Assembly: GCF_905147365.1 (NCBI RefSeq)
Contig: NC_056427.1
Span: forward strand, 3,663,001 to 3,727,000
Length of the DNA stretch: 64,000 bases
From: Aricia agestis
Lineage: Eukaryota > Arthropoda > Insecta > Lepidoptera > Lycaenidae
Direction: 5' to 3'
Shown one piece after another: positions 13,601 through 20,162 of the stretch. Position 1 is the stretch's first letter. Every line of letters starts with the position of its first letter. A program made the position numbers and the translations under genes. The notes under the pieces are model-generated. The model ran no database searches, was not told the DNA's origin, and worked only from the letters and a program-made list of their open reading frames with translations.

Positions 13601-16600
13601 GTTTTGACAAGTCATTTGCTGAATTGATTTAGAGAAATTGCTAAATGTGACCATTTTAGCCGTGCTGTTGTTTTATTAGCTATCCTTTTCGCACATCCTA
13701 ATGTTATATCACACAAACTAAAGCAACGTTTTATCTAACCCAAACAGGGATTTAGGGAAACTATTTCGAATGATAAATTTCTATATTAACTCGTTGACAA
13801 TAATTGATAAACTTGGTTGTATAATCTTATTAACGCGTTGTCGAGCTTTATCGGTGGTAAAGTTATTCTATTAATATCTATTAAATTACGTTCAATATTA
13901 AAGTGAATATTGTTTGGTACTACTAGTATAATATATGCTGTGATATTATTACTTTACTGTACTCAGCGATACATGGCGGTGGCGGTAATTGACTCCCTAT
14001 CAAAAACTTTTCATTTTCTATACAAAGCCACGATTGACAACATCTGACACTCTATATATAGAAAATGACAAGTTTTTGACAGGGAGTCAATGACCGCTAC
14101 CGCCATGTTTCGCCGAGAACAGTTTATGCGTTACTATTATTTTTAATCTCTAACTGAAAACTTTATATTATTATGTTATAAGTTTGATGTGTCTGTCTGT
14201 CTATGTGTGTGTGCTCGGTGTGTCTGTCCGTGGCATCGTAGCATCCAAACGGGTGGATCGATTTTGATATAATCGTAGTTAAATTAGTTTAGTCGTAGTT
14301 TTATACGTGGGAGAGCCATGCTTCGGCACGAATGGGCCGGCTCGACCGGAGAAATACCACGTTCTCACAGAAAACCGGCGTGACACAGCGCTTGCGCTGT
14401 GTTTCGCCGAGTGAGTGAGTTTACCGGAGGCCCAATCCCCTAGCCTATTCCCTTCACTACCCTCCTCTATTCCCTTTCCTTCCCTACCCTCCCCTATTAA
14501 CCTATTCCCTCTTAAAAGGCCGGCAACGTACTTGCAGCTCTTCTGATGCTGCGAGTGTCCATGGGCGACGGAAGTTGCTTTCCATCAGGTGACCCGTTTG
14601 CTCGTTTGCCCCCTTATTTCATTAAAAAAAAAGTCTTTACATACTCCTTTTGGCTTCGTAGTTGAGTAAAAATGTGTACTGTGGGATATAACTTGTACTT
14701 GCTAGCAACATTTTAGCCTCTGTCGCCACTTCTGTATCTAAAATCTATTTCTCCCAAGAGAGTCGTAAATTTTTCCAAGCTATAAAGTCCAGCGTTTTCA
14801 CTGTTATTTATATCAAAATACGCCAAAATAATATCCTAGTTACTATGACCCATACCCATGAATCTATAGTTCAAACGGCGAATCTAGGCACAATTAATAT
14901 CTGTATAGCATGAAAAACCTGTGCCTCGTTTTAATGATTATTATCTCTTGGTAACCTGCAAAATTTTGTAATTAATTTCTAATATTATATGATTATGTCT
15001 TTCCTCGTGGTTTATAACTTTCATCAGAATTTTTATTTAAATCATAGGTTCGCAAAACATTTTTTTTCTACTGCACACTTTGAGAACAAATTATGTTTCA
15101 GCGCCCCCATTGTTTTAATTTAAAATGCATCCAGATGAAATAAATAACCCCCCAAGCCTCTACACAACGTCCCAATTTTATTTTTGGGTCCCACTGTCTC
15201 CCACACCGCCCCCCTTTAGACCTTAAGGCGAGGATAAACCCCAATTTGTTATTCCGTGACTCCCGGTTTACCTAGTTCCAATATAATACGAAGTGTTAAA
15301 AAATATGAGATATAAAGCACAATATTTAAAATATCTTAAACCATAAACATTTTAATAAAACGTAATACTCTGCCTGTAATTAATTTACAAACTCACCTCC
15401 GAAAAAAATCTATTTAATCGAAATATAAGTATTAACTAGGATAATTATACATTTTATTTGAATAAATTGTTAGTAAATCTATATTAAAATCTCTTTAACC
15501 GAACAATTTTGTTTCTTAATATTTATTTCCAAAGATATTTAAAAAAAAACATGAAAAATAGAGAAGATCCGCCCGAGTAGTTACAGTTTTATGCTAAGCT
15601 AAAATGAATCTTATTGCGATGCGTATACGCTTGGTCTTTGGTTGTGTGCAAGGTTATCGTTTTTGCTTGAGATTAATCCCCGCCTTAAGCGCTCCCAAAG
15701 GGCATTACCACCCACTTTGGGAAAGGCTGATTTAAAATGTGCTCAAAAACAGGAGTGCTGGCAGAAGTTAAAAAACAGTAGGAAATGCATTCAATTTCGC
15801 CGCGCGGTCAATACACGGGGACATTGCTTCCTTATTATCTTACCTTGGACTTGGATTTTATGTCTTCTTCTTTCTCTTCTTTTAATCTCTTTCTACTAAA
15901 ATGTATGCCTGCTATTACGTTTCCACTTCTGCCGACACGTCTCTCGGAGTTCAAAATGTTTTTTTTTTATATTTCTGACTTACACAACTTTGCCTCCAGG
16001 TGCCTAAAACCCCGCCGTCGTCCCTCCACTACGTGCTGCCGTCCGGACAGAACGTGATGACCTCATCTCAGATATCTACCAAAGGTACCGCAAAACTTTT
16101 GCTGGCTTCTCACGGCGCGTAATATACGAGCCGCGCCGCGTCAGATCGAGCCACGCGCCGTGTGAAGGGGGTGGCTGGAGGTGGCGCAGGCTGGCTCGAG
16201 CAGGCGCGTCCGATCCGATTGAAGTCGGTAACTTTAAAGGCGCGGCTCGGCGCGGCTCGAGCGGCTCGTGATATTAGCGCCGTGTGAACGGGTAGCGCAG
16301 ACTTGCTTGTTGGCTCGTGCTCGCTCGTACAAACCGGCCCGGCGTGGCGTGGCGCGGCTCGAGATATTACGCGCTGTGAGATAGCATCCAGAGATTGCTT
16401 GGCGAACTGACGCGAAATCAGCCTCTTAGTGAAAGTCCTCTGTGATACCGCGGATGTCGGCGAAACTGGACGAGTAATAACATTTCATTATTTTTTTAAT
16501 GAAATAAGGGGGCAAACGAGCAAACGGGTCACCTGATGGAAAGCAAATTCCGTCGCCCATGGACACTCGCAGCATCAGAATAGCTGCAAGTGCGTTGCCG

Positions 16601-17482
16601 GCCTTTTAAGAGGGAATAGGGTAATAGGGGAGGGTAGCGAAGGGAAGGGAATAGGGTAGGGGTTAGGTCAGGTTATATATCGCTGTTTCACGCCGGTTTT
16701 CATCTATGTATAATATCGGTTCAGCTGTTTAAGCGTGGAGAGACAAACGGACAGACACATTTTCGAATTAATAATACTGGTAAGGATTTTTTAATTAAAA
16801 TGACGTAAGTATGAACTGCAAATTTTTAGAAACTTGTGTTTTATAGTGGATACCATAGACCATAGAAGCAAAGTGACTTAAGCGATAAACTCACGTTTTT
16901 ATGAACGTAGAATTACTTAATAGGATTAGACGGCAAACAAGCTTATGAATCACCTGATTATCGTTCGTCGCTCCTTAGTCTTAAGTGAACGGTCGGTTTA
17001 TACCGAAACGCTATGACTGACGATTTTAAGCAGCTTTTGTATTGCCTTTATCGTGAGTGTTTGAGCGCGGTGACCGAATCAAGAAATTCCTTAACGAAAA
17101 AACCTAACACGACCGGCACAGTAGTGCGGTTTTGAAAGTCGTGCAACGTCTAACGTCGTTGCAGTTCGGTAACCTTCGGCACGGTGTTTGTGTGCGTTTA
17201 TTGTAAACATATTATAACCTCCTCTTTTTGGAAGTCGGTTAAAAATGCTATACAATAACTTTACCGCGGCAGTCCCCGAGTGCCACACTTATGTCTTAGT
17301 TTCTTTCCCAGTACTATTTATTATTCGTAGGTTTTGTATTTTTAACCGACTTCCAAAAAACGAGGAGGTTATATTATGTTCGGCTGTGGATATAATATAT
17401 ATTTTTTTTTTATATTTTTTTGTATTCTAATATTTTTTTCTTTGCAGGTAACGGGTCCTTGTCAAATATTACCCACGTGTAA
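1514..17482 (+). CDS. rst/kirre: IrreC-rst/Kirre-like Ig-superfamily adhesion receptor, 3' part (9 exons)
   Basis: Joined exons are 1514-1667, 2011-2243, 3195-3368, 6562-6742, 7629-7733, 8286-8369, 11376-11455, 16000-16084 and 17448-17482. They total 1131 nt, or 376 residues plus a stop, and all phases match. Residues 1-51 finish an Ig domain (Y31-x-C33 with an N-glycosylation sequon at N32). Residues about 56-80 form a transmembrane helix followed by basic H-R-R-V-K-K. Residues 81-376 are cytoplasmic, with tyrosine clusters, PPPY (296-299) and the terminal T-H-V. Family knowledge: Roughest, Kirre and nephrin-like NEPH proteins mediate heterophilic cell recognition (eye patterning, axon guidance, myoblast fusion) and carry a C-terminal PDZ ligand. 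I recognise the family from the membrane-proximal Ig, the YVPYVDYSRDY-type segment and the THV end. I cannot tell which of the Drosophila paralogues it matches. The N-terminal Ig domains and start codon are outside the window. Confidence 0.88.
2011..2243 (+). CDS. rst/kirre: Exon 2: transmembrane helix and juxtamembrane tail
   Basis: The acceptor is tctttttcag|AA and the donor is GATATG|gtaagt. It encodes residues 52-129. A stretch of about 25 residues rich in V, I, F, M and L (56-80) is the single membrane span, and the following H-R-R-V-K-K is a stop-transfer signal, giving a type I topology. The acidic and lysine-rich segment afterwards is cytoplasmic. The frame stays open to 2606, but that extension is intron containing a MITE, not protein. 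Confidence 0.92.
2316..2575. mobile_element. hAT-type MITE (CATAAAG family), intronic copy
   Basis: The left end is CATAAAGTTAATATT and the right end is the diverged inverse (CGCTAGGTATGTTAACTTTTG). Both sides are flanked by the same 8 bp, GTTGTGTC (2308-2315 and 2576-2583). An 8-bp duplication is the hallmark of hAT transposition. It lies in intron 2 and has lost part of its left terminal repeat. Confidence 0.85.
2815..3116 (-). repeat. Dispersed repeat with ACTAGCTGTCCCGGCAAAC end
   Basis: About 300 bp, nearly identical in reverse to 18532-18832. On the minus strand it starts aactagctgtcccggcaaac and continues through a conserved caatggtcgc-type segment. It resembles a common lepidopteran dispersed repeat; I cannot assign the superfamily. 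Confidence 0.75.
3195..3368 (+). CDS. rst/kirre: Exon 3: cytoplasmic tail
   Basis: The acceptor is atatttcag|GAC and the donor is TTCAAG|gtgagt. It is exactly 58 codons, phase 0 at both ends. It encodes residues 130-187, with a Gly/Pro-rich linker followed by P-E-T-Y-D-N and Y-Q-R-Y, candidate tyrosine phosphorylation sites. No enzymatic domain is visible. Confidence 0.9.
3450..3654. mobile_element. Probable hAT-type MITE
   Basis: Ends CAGCGGTTCTCAAACTTTTT and ACATTTTGAAAATTGCTG are imperfect inverted repeats of the CAG...CTG type typical of hAT elements. The flanking 8 bp (CTATGAGG, ATATAGGG) match at five positions, consistent with an old, eroded duplication. Confidence 0.6.
3655..6561 (+). 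other. Remainder of intron 3
   Basis: AT-rich intron with no exon, terminal-repeat element or RNA gene that I can support. Short frames on both strands (for example near 4503-4790, 4534-4752 and 5824-6048) lack codon bias, splice context and recognisable motifs. Confidence 0.5.
6562..6742 (+). CDS. rst/kirre: Exon 4: conserved tyrosine cluster of the tail
   Basis: The acceptor is ccattttcag|ACG and the donor is CAGATG|gtaagt. It encodes residues 188-247 plus one base. The segment near its start has five tyrosines within 17 residues (A-Y-V-P-Y-V-D-Y-S-R-D-Y-A-P-P, then Y further on) and is the most family-specific part of the tail. A Ser/Thr-rich stretch follows. Confidence 0.92.
6795..6955 (+). 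repeat. Degenerate tRNA-derived SINE
   Basis: Contains a perfect Pol III B box GGTTCGATTCC at 6839-6849 preceded by a weak A-box-like ttcgtggctctc. The acceptor-stem pairing is poor, so it is read as a SINE head, not a tRNA gene. Confidence 0.5.
6965..7085 (+). repeat. Lepidopteran dispersed repeat (CATCATCAT...CACTGCTGGACATAGGCCTC)
   Basis: A (CAT)n run followed by cagcctatagtcgtccactg ctggacataggcctc, a very common moth repeat end. A second fragment lies at 26452-26505. Probably the 3' end of a LINE or a derivative; the clade is not resolved. Confidence 0.55.
7368..7600 (+). repeat. Dispersed repeat with GAGCTTTTRCCCGCGGCTTCG start
   Basis: Begins cgagcttttacccgcggctt, continues with ccaaatttcagcccgatccg, and ends in an ATAGATATAGAT-like tail. 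Minus-strand copies are at 27985-28067 (partial) and 30838-31069. The tail suggests a LINE-mobilised element, RTE-like by resemblance. Confidence 0.65.
7629..7733 (+). CDS. rst/kirre: Exon 5: cytoplasmic tail
   Basis: The acceptor is ttgtacag|TG and the donor is CGTTAT|gtgagt. It encodes residues 248-282 plus one base; the incoming phase-1 junction rebuilds a valine codon. It is rich in Gly, Asn and Tyr (V-R-Y-A-A-T-Y-G-N-P-Y). No known domain is seen. Confidence 0.88.
8286..8369 (+). CDS. rst/kirre: Exon 6: tail with PPPY WW-domain ligand
   Basis: The acceptor is tttacag|CT and the donor is CGACAA|gtaagt. It encodes residues 283-310 plus one base. A-P-P-P-Y-Y-T-L contains a PPxY motif (residues 296-299). 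PPxY is the classical ligand of WW domains such as those of Nedd4-type ubiquitin ligases; use of this motif here is inference. Confidence 0.88.
8385..9799 (+). other. Intron 6 sequence with dispersed repeat fragments
   Basis: Contains a repeat beginning ccccgacgaaaaaggggggt and a (TG)n microsatellite near 8514-8530. Related CCCGACGAAAAAGGG fragments occur at about 28441. No exon or terminal-repeat element is identified in the rest. Confidence 0.45.
9804..10261. mobile_element. TTAA-inserting MITE, 458 bp, copy 1
   Basis: Starts GGCGAGGATAAACCCC and ends ATCCCCGCC, short inverted termini (GGCGRGGAT). It is flanked by TTAA at 9800-9803 and 10262-10265. A second copy of identical length lies at 15227-15684. 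TTAA duplication is characteristic of piggyBac-type transposition; the superfamily call rests on this. Confidence 0.8.
10582..10620. repeat. CT-rich microsatellite
   Basis: Imperfect (CT)n run, ctctctctagctctctccct and on, in intron 6. Confidence 0.8.
10655..10793 (-). repeat. LINE-tail-like dispersed repeat (minus)
   Basis: Reverse of the family ending ACACTTTCGCATTTATAATATTAGTA. It reads ataataagtgcgaaagtgtg then (GTCT)n and ctgaaaagattttg. SINE copy 2 begins at its far end. Confidence 0.6.
10794..11128 (-). mobile_element. SINE-like repeat, copy 2
   Basis: Same family as 1006-1349, full length, with several head mismatches (gctctgtctcgtcacgt instead of gctctcccacgt). It lies in intron 6, antisense to the host gene. 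Confidence 0.85.
11376..11455 (+). CDS. rst/kirre: Exon 7: Ser/Pro/Thr-rich tail segment
   Basis: The acceptor is ttcttccag|GT and the donor is CCACAA|gtaagt. It encodes residues 311-337, rich in Ser, Pro, Thr and Asn with two cysteines. It ends in phase 0. The preceding intron (8370-11375) and the following one (11456-15999) are the most repeat-rich parts of the gene. Confidence 0.87.
11904..12056. mobile_element. PIF/Harbinger-type MITE, 153 bp
   Basis: Terminal repeats GGACCTTTTTCACCACTT and the inverse of GGGCCTTTTTTACCACTT, with about 45 bp of pairing. Flanked by TAA at 11901-11903 and 12057-12059, the TWA duplication of PIF/Harbinger elements. Confidence 0.85.
12062..12163 (+). repeat. 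LINE-tail-like dispersed repeat
   Basis: Pattern ccaaatttcaagaaaatcgg ttcagtggttt, (ACAGATAGATAG), cacacactttcgcattaata, then ttagtat. The same tail is seen at 25025, 39255, 47225, 56735 and 60328, among others. Likely a LINE 3' end or a SINE using it. Confidence 0.6.
12313..12652. mobile_element. MITE with 30-bp terminal inverted repeats
   Basis: The left end TAGCTCTACCATGAGTTTAA... pairs with the right end over 30 bp with one mismatch. The interior holds the palindromic gaccacggccgttgcaacac ggccgaaacgtcg motif, also present in reverse at 53543-53578. Target duplication is not resolved. Confidence 0.68.
12985..13239. mobile_element. TA-inserting MITE with ~90-bp inverted repeats
   Basis: Ends CAGAGTGTAACAAAAATAAG and the inverse with one mismatch in about 90 bp. 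The unpaired centre is about 75 bp. Flanked by TA (12983-12984, 13240-13241). A disrupted relative lies at 57672-58047. Tc1/mariner-type by target preference; this is inference. Confidence 0.82.
13957..14122. mobile_element. Short MITE, 166 bp
   Basis: Inverted termini CTGTACTCAGCGATACATGG and the inverse of CTGTTCTCGGCGAAACATGG, pairing continued for about 65 bp. The same 4 bp, TTTA, flanks both sides (13953-13956, 14123-14126). Confidence 0.78.
14304..14632 (+). mobile_element. SINE-like repeat, copy 3
   Basis: Full-length sense copy in intron 7: head, hairpin, C-rich tract, tail and a run of nine A. Confidence 0.87.
15043..15729. mobile_element. hAT-type MITE (~206-225 bp family), interrupted copy
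   Basis: Ends CATAGGTTCGCAAAA and TTTGGGAAAGGCTG are inverse-related to the intact copies at 47647-47852 and 57716-57923. Flanking 8-mers ATTTAAAT and ATTTAAAA match at seven of eight. Split by the TTAA MITE at 15227-15684. Confidence 0.82.
15227..15684. mobile_element. TTAA-inserting MITE, 458 bp, copy 2, nested in a hAT-type MITE
   Basis: Same length and termini as 9804-10261, flanked by TTAA at 15223-15226 and 15685-15688. Removing it plus one TTAA restores the host MITE (15043-15729), which aligns with the copies at 47647 and 57716. The target duplication is therefore confirmed by an empty-site comparison within the window. Confidence 0.9.
16000..16084 (+). CDS. rst/kirre: Exon 8: penultimate tail exon with a weak splice donor
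   Basis: The acceptor is ttgcctccag|GTG. The donor is ACCAAAG|gtaccg, the only one of eight donors in this gene that is not gtaagt or gtgagt. It encodes residues 338-365 plus one base (P-K-T-P-P-S-S-L-H-Y ...). The phase-1 end joins exon 9 to rebuild a glycine codon. If the donor is skipped, the frame runs 12 more codons to a TAA at 16120-16122 inside a MITE. Confidence 0.85.
16109..16380. mobile_element. GC-rich inverted-repeat element in intron 8
   Basis: Starts CTCACGGCGCGTAATATACG and ends in the inverse ATATTACGCGCTGTGAG. It is strongly GC-rich in an AT-rich intron, with internal CGCGGCTCGAG-type repeats. It lies only 24 bp after the exon 8 donor and supplies an in-frame stop for intron read-through. 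No clear target duplication. Confidence 0.75.
16491..16700 (-). mobile_element. SINE-like repeat, copy 4 (truncated)
   Basis: Poly(T) and the tail portion are intact. The sequence then jumps from the G-rich tract to cgctgtttcacgccggttttc and stops, so the region around the hairpin and the head is deleted. It lies in intron 8. Confidence 0.8.
17040..17385. repeat. Inverted 'AACCGACTTCCAAAAA..GAGGAGGTTATA' repeats and associated sequence
   Basis: ttataacctcctctttttgg aagtcgg (17211-17239) and its inverse (17341-17375) face each other. The preceding gaccgaatcaagaaattcc segment recurs at 30728 and 31141, and the accgacttccaaaaagg motif recurs at 50440. A common moth repeat of unknown class. Confidence 0.6.
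17448..17482 (+). CDS. rst/kirre: Exon 9: terminal exon with THV PDZ ligand and stop
   Basis: The acceptor is ctttgcag|GT after a long T-rich tract. It encodes the last residues N-G-S-L-S-N-I-T-H-V, then TAA at 17480-17482. T-H-V is a class I PDZ ligand (T/S-x-hydrophobic) of the sort described for Roughest/Kirre/NEPH proteins. The coding part is only 35 nt and is recognised by phase, acceptor and motif together. Confidence 0.9.
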
Positions 17483-17700
17483 CTCTAATTTTACCAAAAA
17501 TCTTCAAGATATAGACGTACAAGTATCAATATTATAATTAGTATTAATGTTTGACTGAAGCCATTATTAATATTATTAAAATAAATAATGCGTTTTTATA
17601 ATGTATTAATTAAATAAATACTACAGAAGAAATAATAAAAATAAGTTATTATTTGTTTTGTGGCTACAAAGCTAGCTAAATGGTAAATAAATTAATTCTA
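17483..17700 (+). other. 3' UTR with candidate poly(A) signals
   Basis: AT-rich sequence follows the stop codon. AATAAA hexamers occur at 17580-17585, 17613-17618 and 17686-17691. Which one is used, and whether the UTR extends to the SINE at 18016, cannot be decided from sequence alone. Confidence 0.4.
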
Positions 17701-18015
17701 AGAATTTAGACATACGTAAATGCTCAAGCGTCCACCGATTTTAAATAATCAGATTTTTTAAATTTTGACTTATTTAACTTTGGCACGTTAAGTGCCTAAA
17801 TATTGCCTATTGTAAATATTATTGATAAGCAAATTGTATTATAAAAATCAAATGTTTTCCTAGTAGTGTTATAAGTTGGATCTTATTTTTTATTTCTGGC
17901 TGATCTTGAAATATTGACTGATTTAGAACTAATAACCCAATCTTGTTAGCATAACAATTTGGTCACCTTTAGTTGAAGCCGTAAGTGGGAGAACCAGGTT
18001 AAGTAATAGTTTCTG

Positions 18016-18357
18016 ACGTGGGAGAGCCATGCTTCGGCACGAATGGGCCGGCTCGACCGGAGAAATACCACGTCCTCACAGAAAACCGGCGTGAAACAGC
18101 GCTTCCGCTGTGTTTCGCCGAGTGAGTGAGTTTACCGGAGGCCCAATCCCCTACCCTTTTCCTTTCCCTACCCTCCCCTATTCCCTTCCGTACCCTCCCC
18201 TATTCCCTTCCCTACCCTCCCCTATTACCCCTTAAAAGGCCGGCAACGCACCTGCAGCTCTTCTGATGCTGCGAGTGTCCATGGGCGACGGAAGTTGCTT
18301 TCCATCAGGTGACCCGTTTGCTCGTTTGCCCCTTATTTCATTAAAAAAAAAAAAAAA
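18016..18357 (+). mobile_element. SINE-like repeat, copy 5
   Basis: Full-length copy just downstream of the rst/kirre-like gene. It has the longest A run of the sense copies near the gene (15 A) and a C-rich tract with three repeat units. Confidence 0.87.
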
Positions 18358-18531
18358 GTAAAAAAAATCCGATTTTTGCAAAAATTGAGGCTTCACGACC
18401 AAAAATTTACTTGAATGAAAAAAAAATAGATTTTATGTGTAGCTAGACGATAAAGTAGGTAAAAATTACAATGTTTGTTCAAATTATAAGGGAAAAAATG
18501 AGTCATAATAATTGTCCTTTTATAAGAAACT

Positions 18532-18832
18532 AGCTGTCCCGGCAAACGTTTCTTTGCCATTAAAGTATTTCGCCCGTATTATTTTATTGAAGTGACTAAA
18601 TAAGTATGTCACCATGGCAACGTCCATCGCTATCCCGTCGCACAAACAATGGTCGCGAGTTGTAATAATTTACTATTATTTATTCAAGAAATGCACTTAT
18701 CAATATAAAAAGTATCCAGTAGCCGATTCTCAGACCTACTGAATGTATAAAATTTGGTAAAAATCAGTAAAGCCGTTTCGGAGGAGTACGGTGACTAACA
18801 TTGTGACACGAGAATTTTATGTATAAAATGTT
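18532..18832 (+). repeat. Dispersed repeat with ACTAGCTGTCCCGGCAAAC end
   Basis: Plus-strand partner of 2815-3116, aligned without large gaps. No coding potential. Confidence 0.75.
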
Positions 18833-18839
18833 ATCTGAT

Positions 18840-19878
18840 TCTTCTACTCACGTCATTCATTATCGGACTTGGAAGTTTTCGTTAAAATTAACGAATAACA
18901 TGTTTTATAAAAATATTCCTCACAAAGGAATAAGACCTAAAGTATTTATGAAAGCAGTTTCTAATTTGAGTCTGTGATAAAAACAAGAAATCTCGTAATT
19001 AAAAATACTTGCCAATCTTTAGTATAATTAAAGAATTTGGCCTACAATGAGATGAAAATAGGCTTCTCTTTTATTATAACTTTGAAATATAATATAAGAA
19101 TTAATGAAGTAAAAACTCTTAATATTTTATTGCAAGGAAAAACACAATTTTTTTATTGACAGTAAAATACAAAGCCCACAAAATTATAGCTATTTTAAGT
19201 CAATATAATGTTTAACCGTCCTATCCAACAAAATTATAACTATTTTTAAATCAATTTCTTGTTTTAACCGTCCTATAGTATACGATTCTCAAAAAGCGTT
19301 CGTTAATATGAAGTTGATGTTCGACTCGTCCAATAGCTTTGTCCACACTGTGCTTTCTTTTTGTTTATCAAGGGCATGCGTTACAGCGCAGTCAACATCG
19401 CATGCGAGGCATGCCCGCGACGCTAGGACACTTTTCTTTCCAACGCTGGTGGATTTTGACTCATTCAATTATTGAATATGCCAAACGATAGTTGACTAAA
19501 AAGATGATGACGAAAATTGAAGATGAAATTGCATAGTGTGGACATAGCTAATGTCAATTCCATGCATTTTGATCGCCTAATTGACTATTCTATAAAGCGA
19601 CAAATAAAACGTCTTGGCTAGAGGCTCTGTACTTATCTAAATGTCTCATATTTTCTTAATTAAGAACGTCCAACGTTGCTAAACGTTCCAAGTTGATTAT
19701 TATTAAATTTAAGCTATCTTTAAGGACACTTTGATATTTTTAAGAAAATTTATTTATAAGCGAACTCAAGAGCCTAAACTTGGATAGATGTCAAAGATAA
19801 TTAAGATTTTTATAATTATCACTTTGAACTTTGAACAGATTATGTTTCTTTTAAAGGGTATGTTTCTGAAATGTTTTC
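18840..19878. other. Gene-free stretch
   Basis: AT-rich sequence between the repeat at 18532 and the hAT MITE at 19879. No coding exon, hairpin or terminal-repeat element that I can support. Confidence 0.45.
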
Positions 19879-20162
19879 CATAAAGTTAATATACCTAGCG
19901 GAATAGAGCAACAATCTCGAGCTGTCAAACGAAACCAAAATTGGTTTACATCTGTATGAAAAATATGTGTACACAAGCATGATTGAACATGAATTCTATG
20001 CGATTAAATTGTCAACGTGCGGCACGTGCCGACTGGACGTCAAAAAAAGAGTGCTACTGTCGTGTATCACACGTCTCTCTTTACCACGCAGTGTTACTGA
20101 TAGTGACATCTCTCTTGCTCAGGCCTTTGTTTCTCTATTCCGCTAGGTATATTAACTTTATG
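19879..20162. mobile_element. hAT-type MITE (CATAAAG family)
   Basis: Termini are CATAAAGTTAATATACCTAG and its inverse. The internal sequence matches the copy at 2316 over most of its length in the same orientation. No perfect target-site duplication remains. Confidence 0.82.

Noticed and set aside
16109..16380. CpG island or internal promoter in intron 8
   Set aside because: The GC-rich block has inverted termini and internal repeats, which a mobile element explains better; no promoter element is evident.
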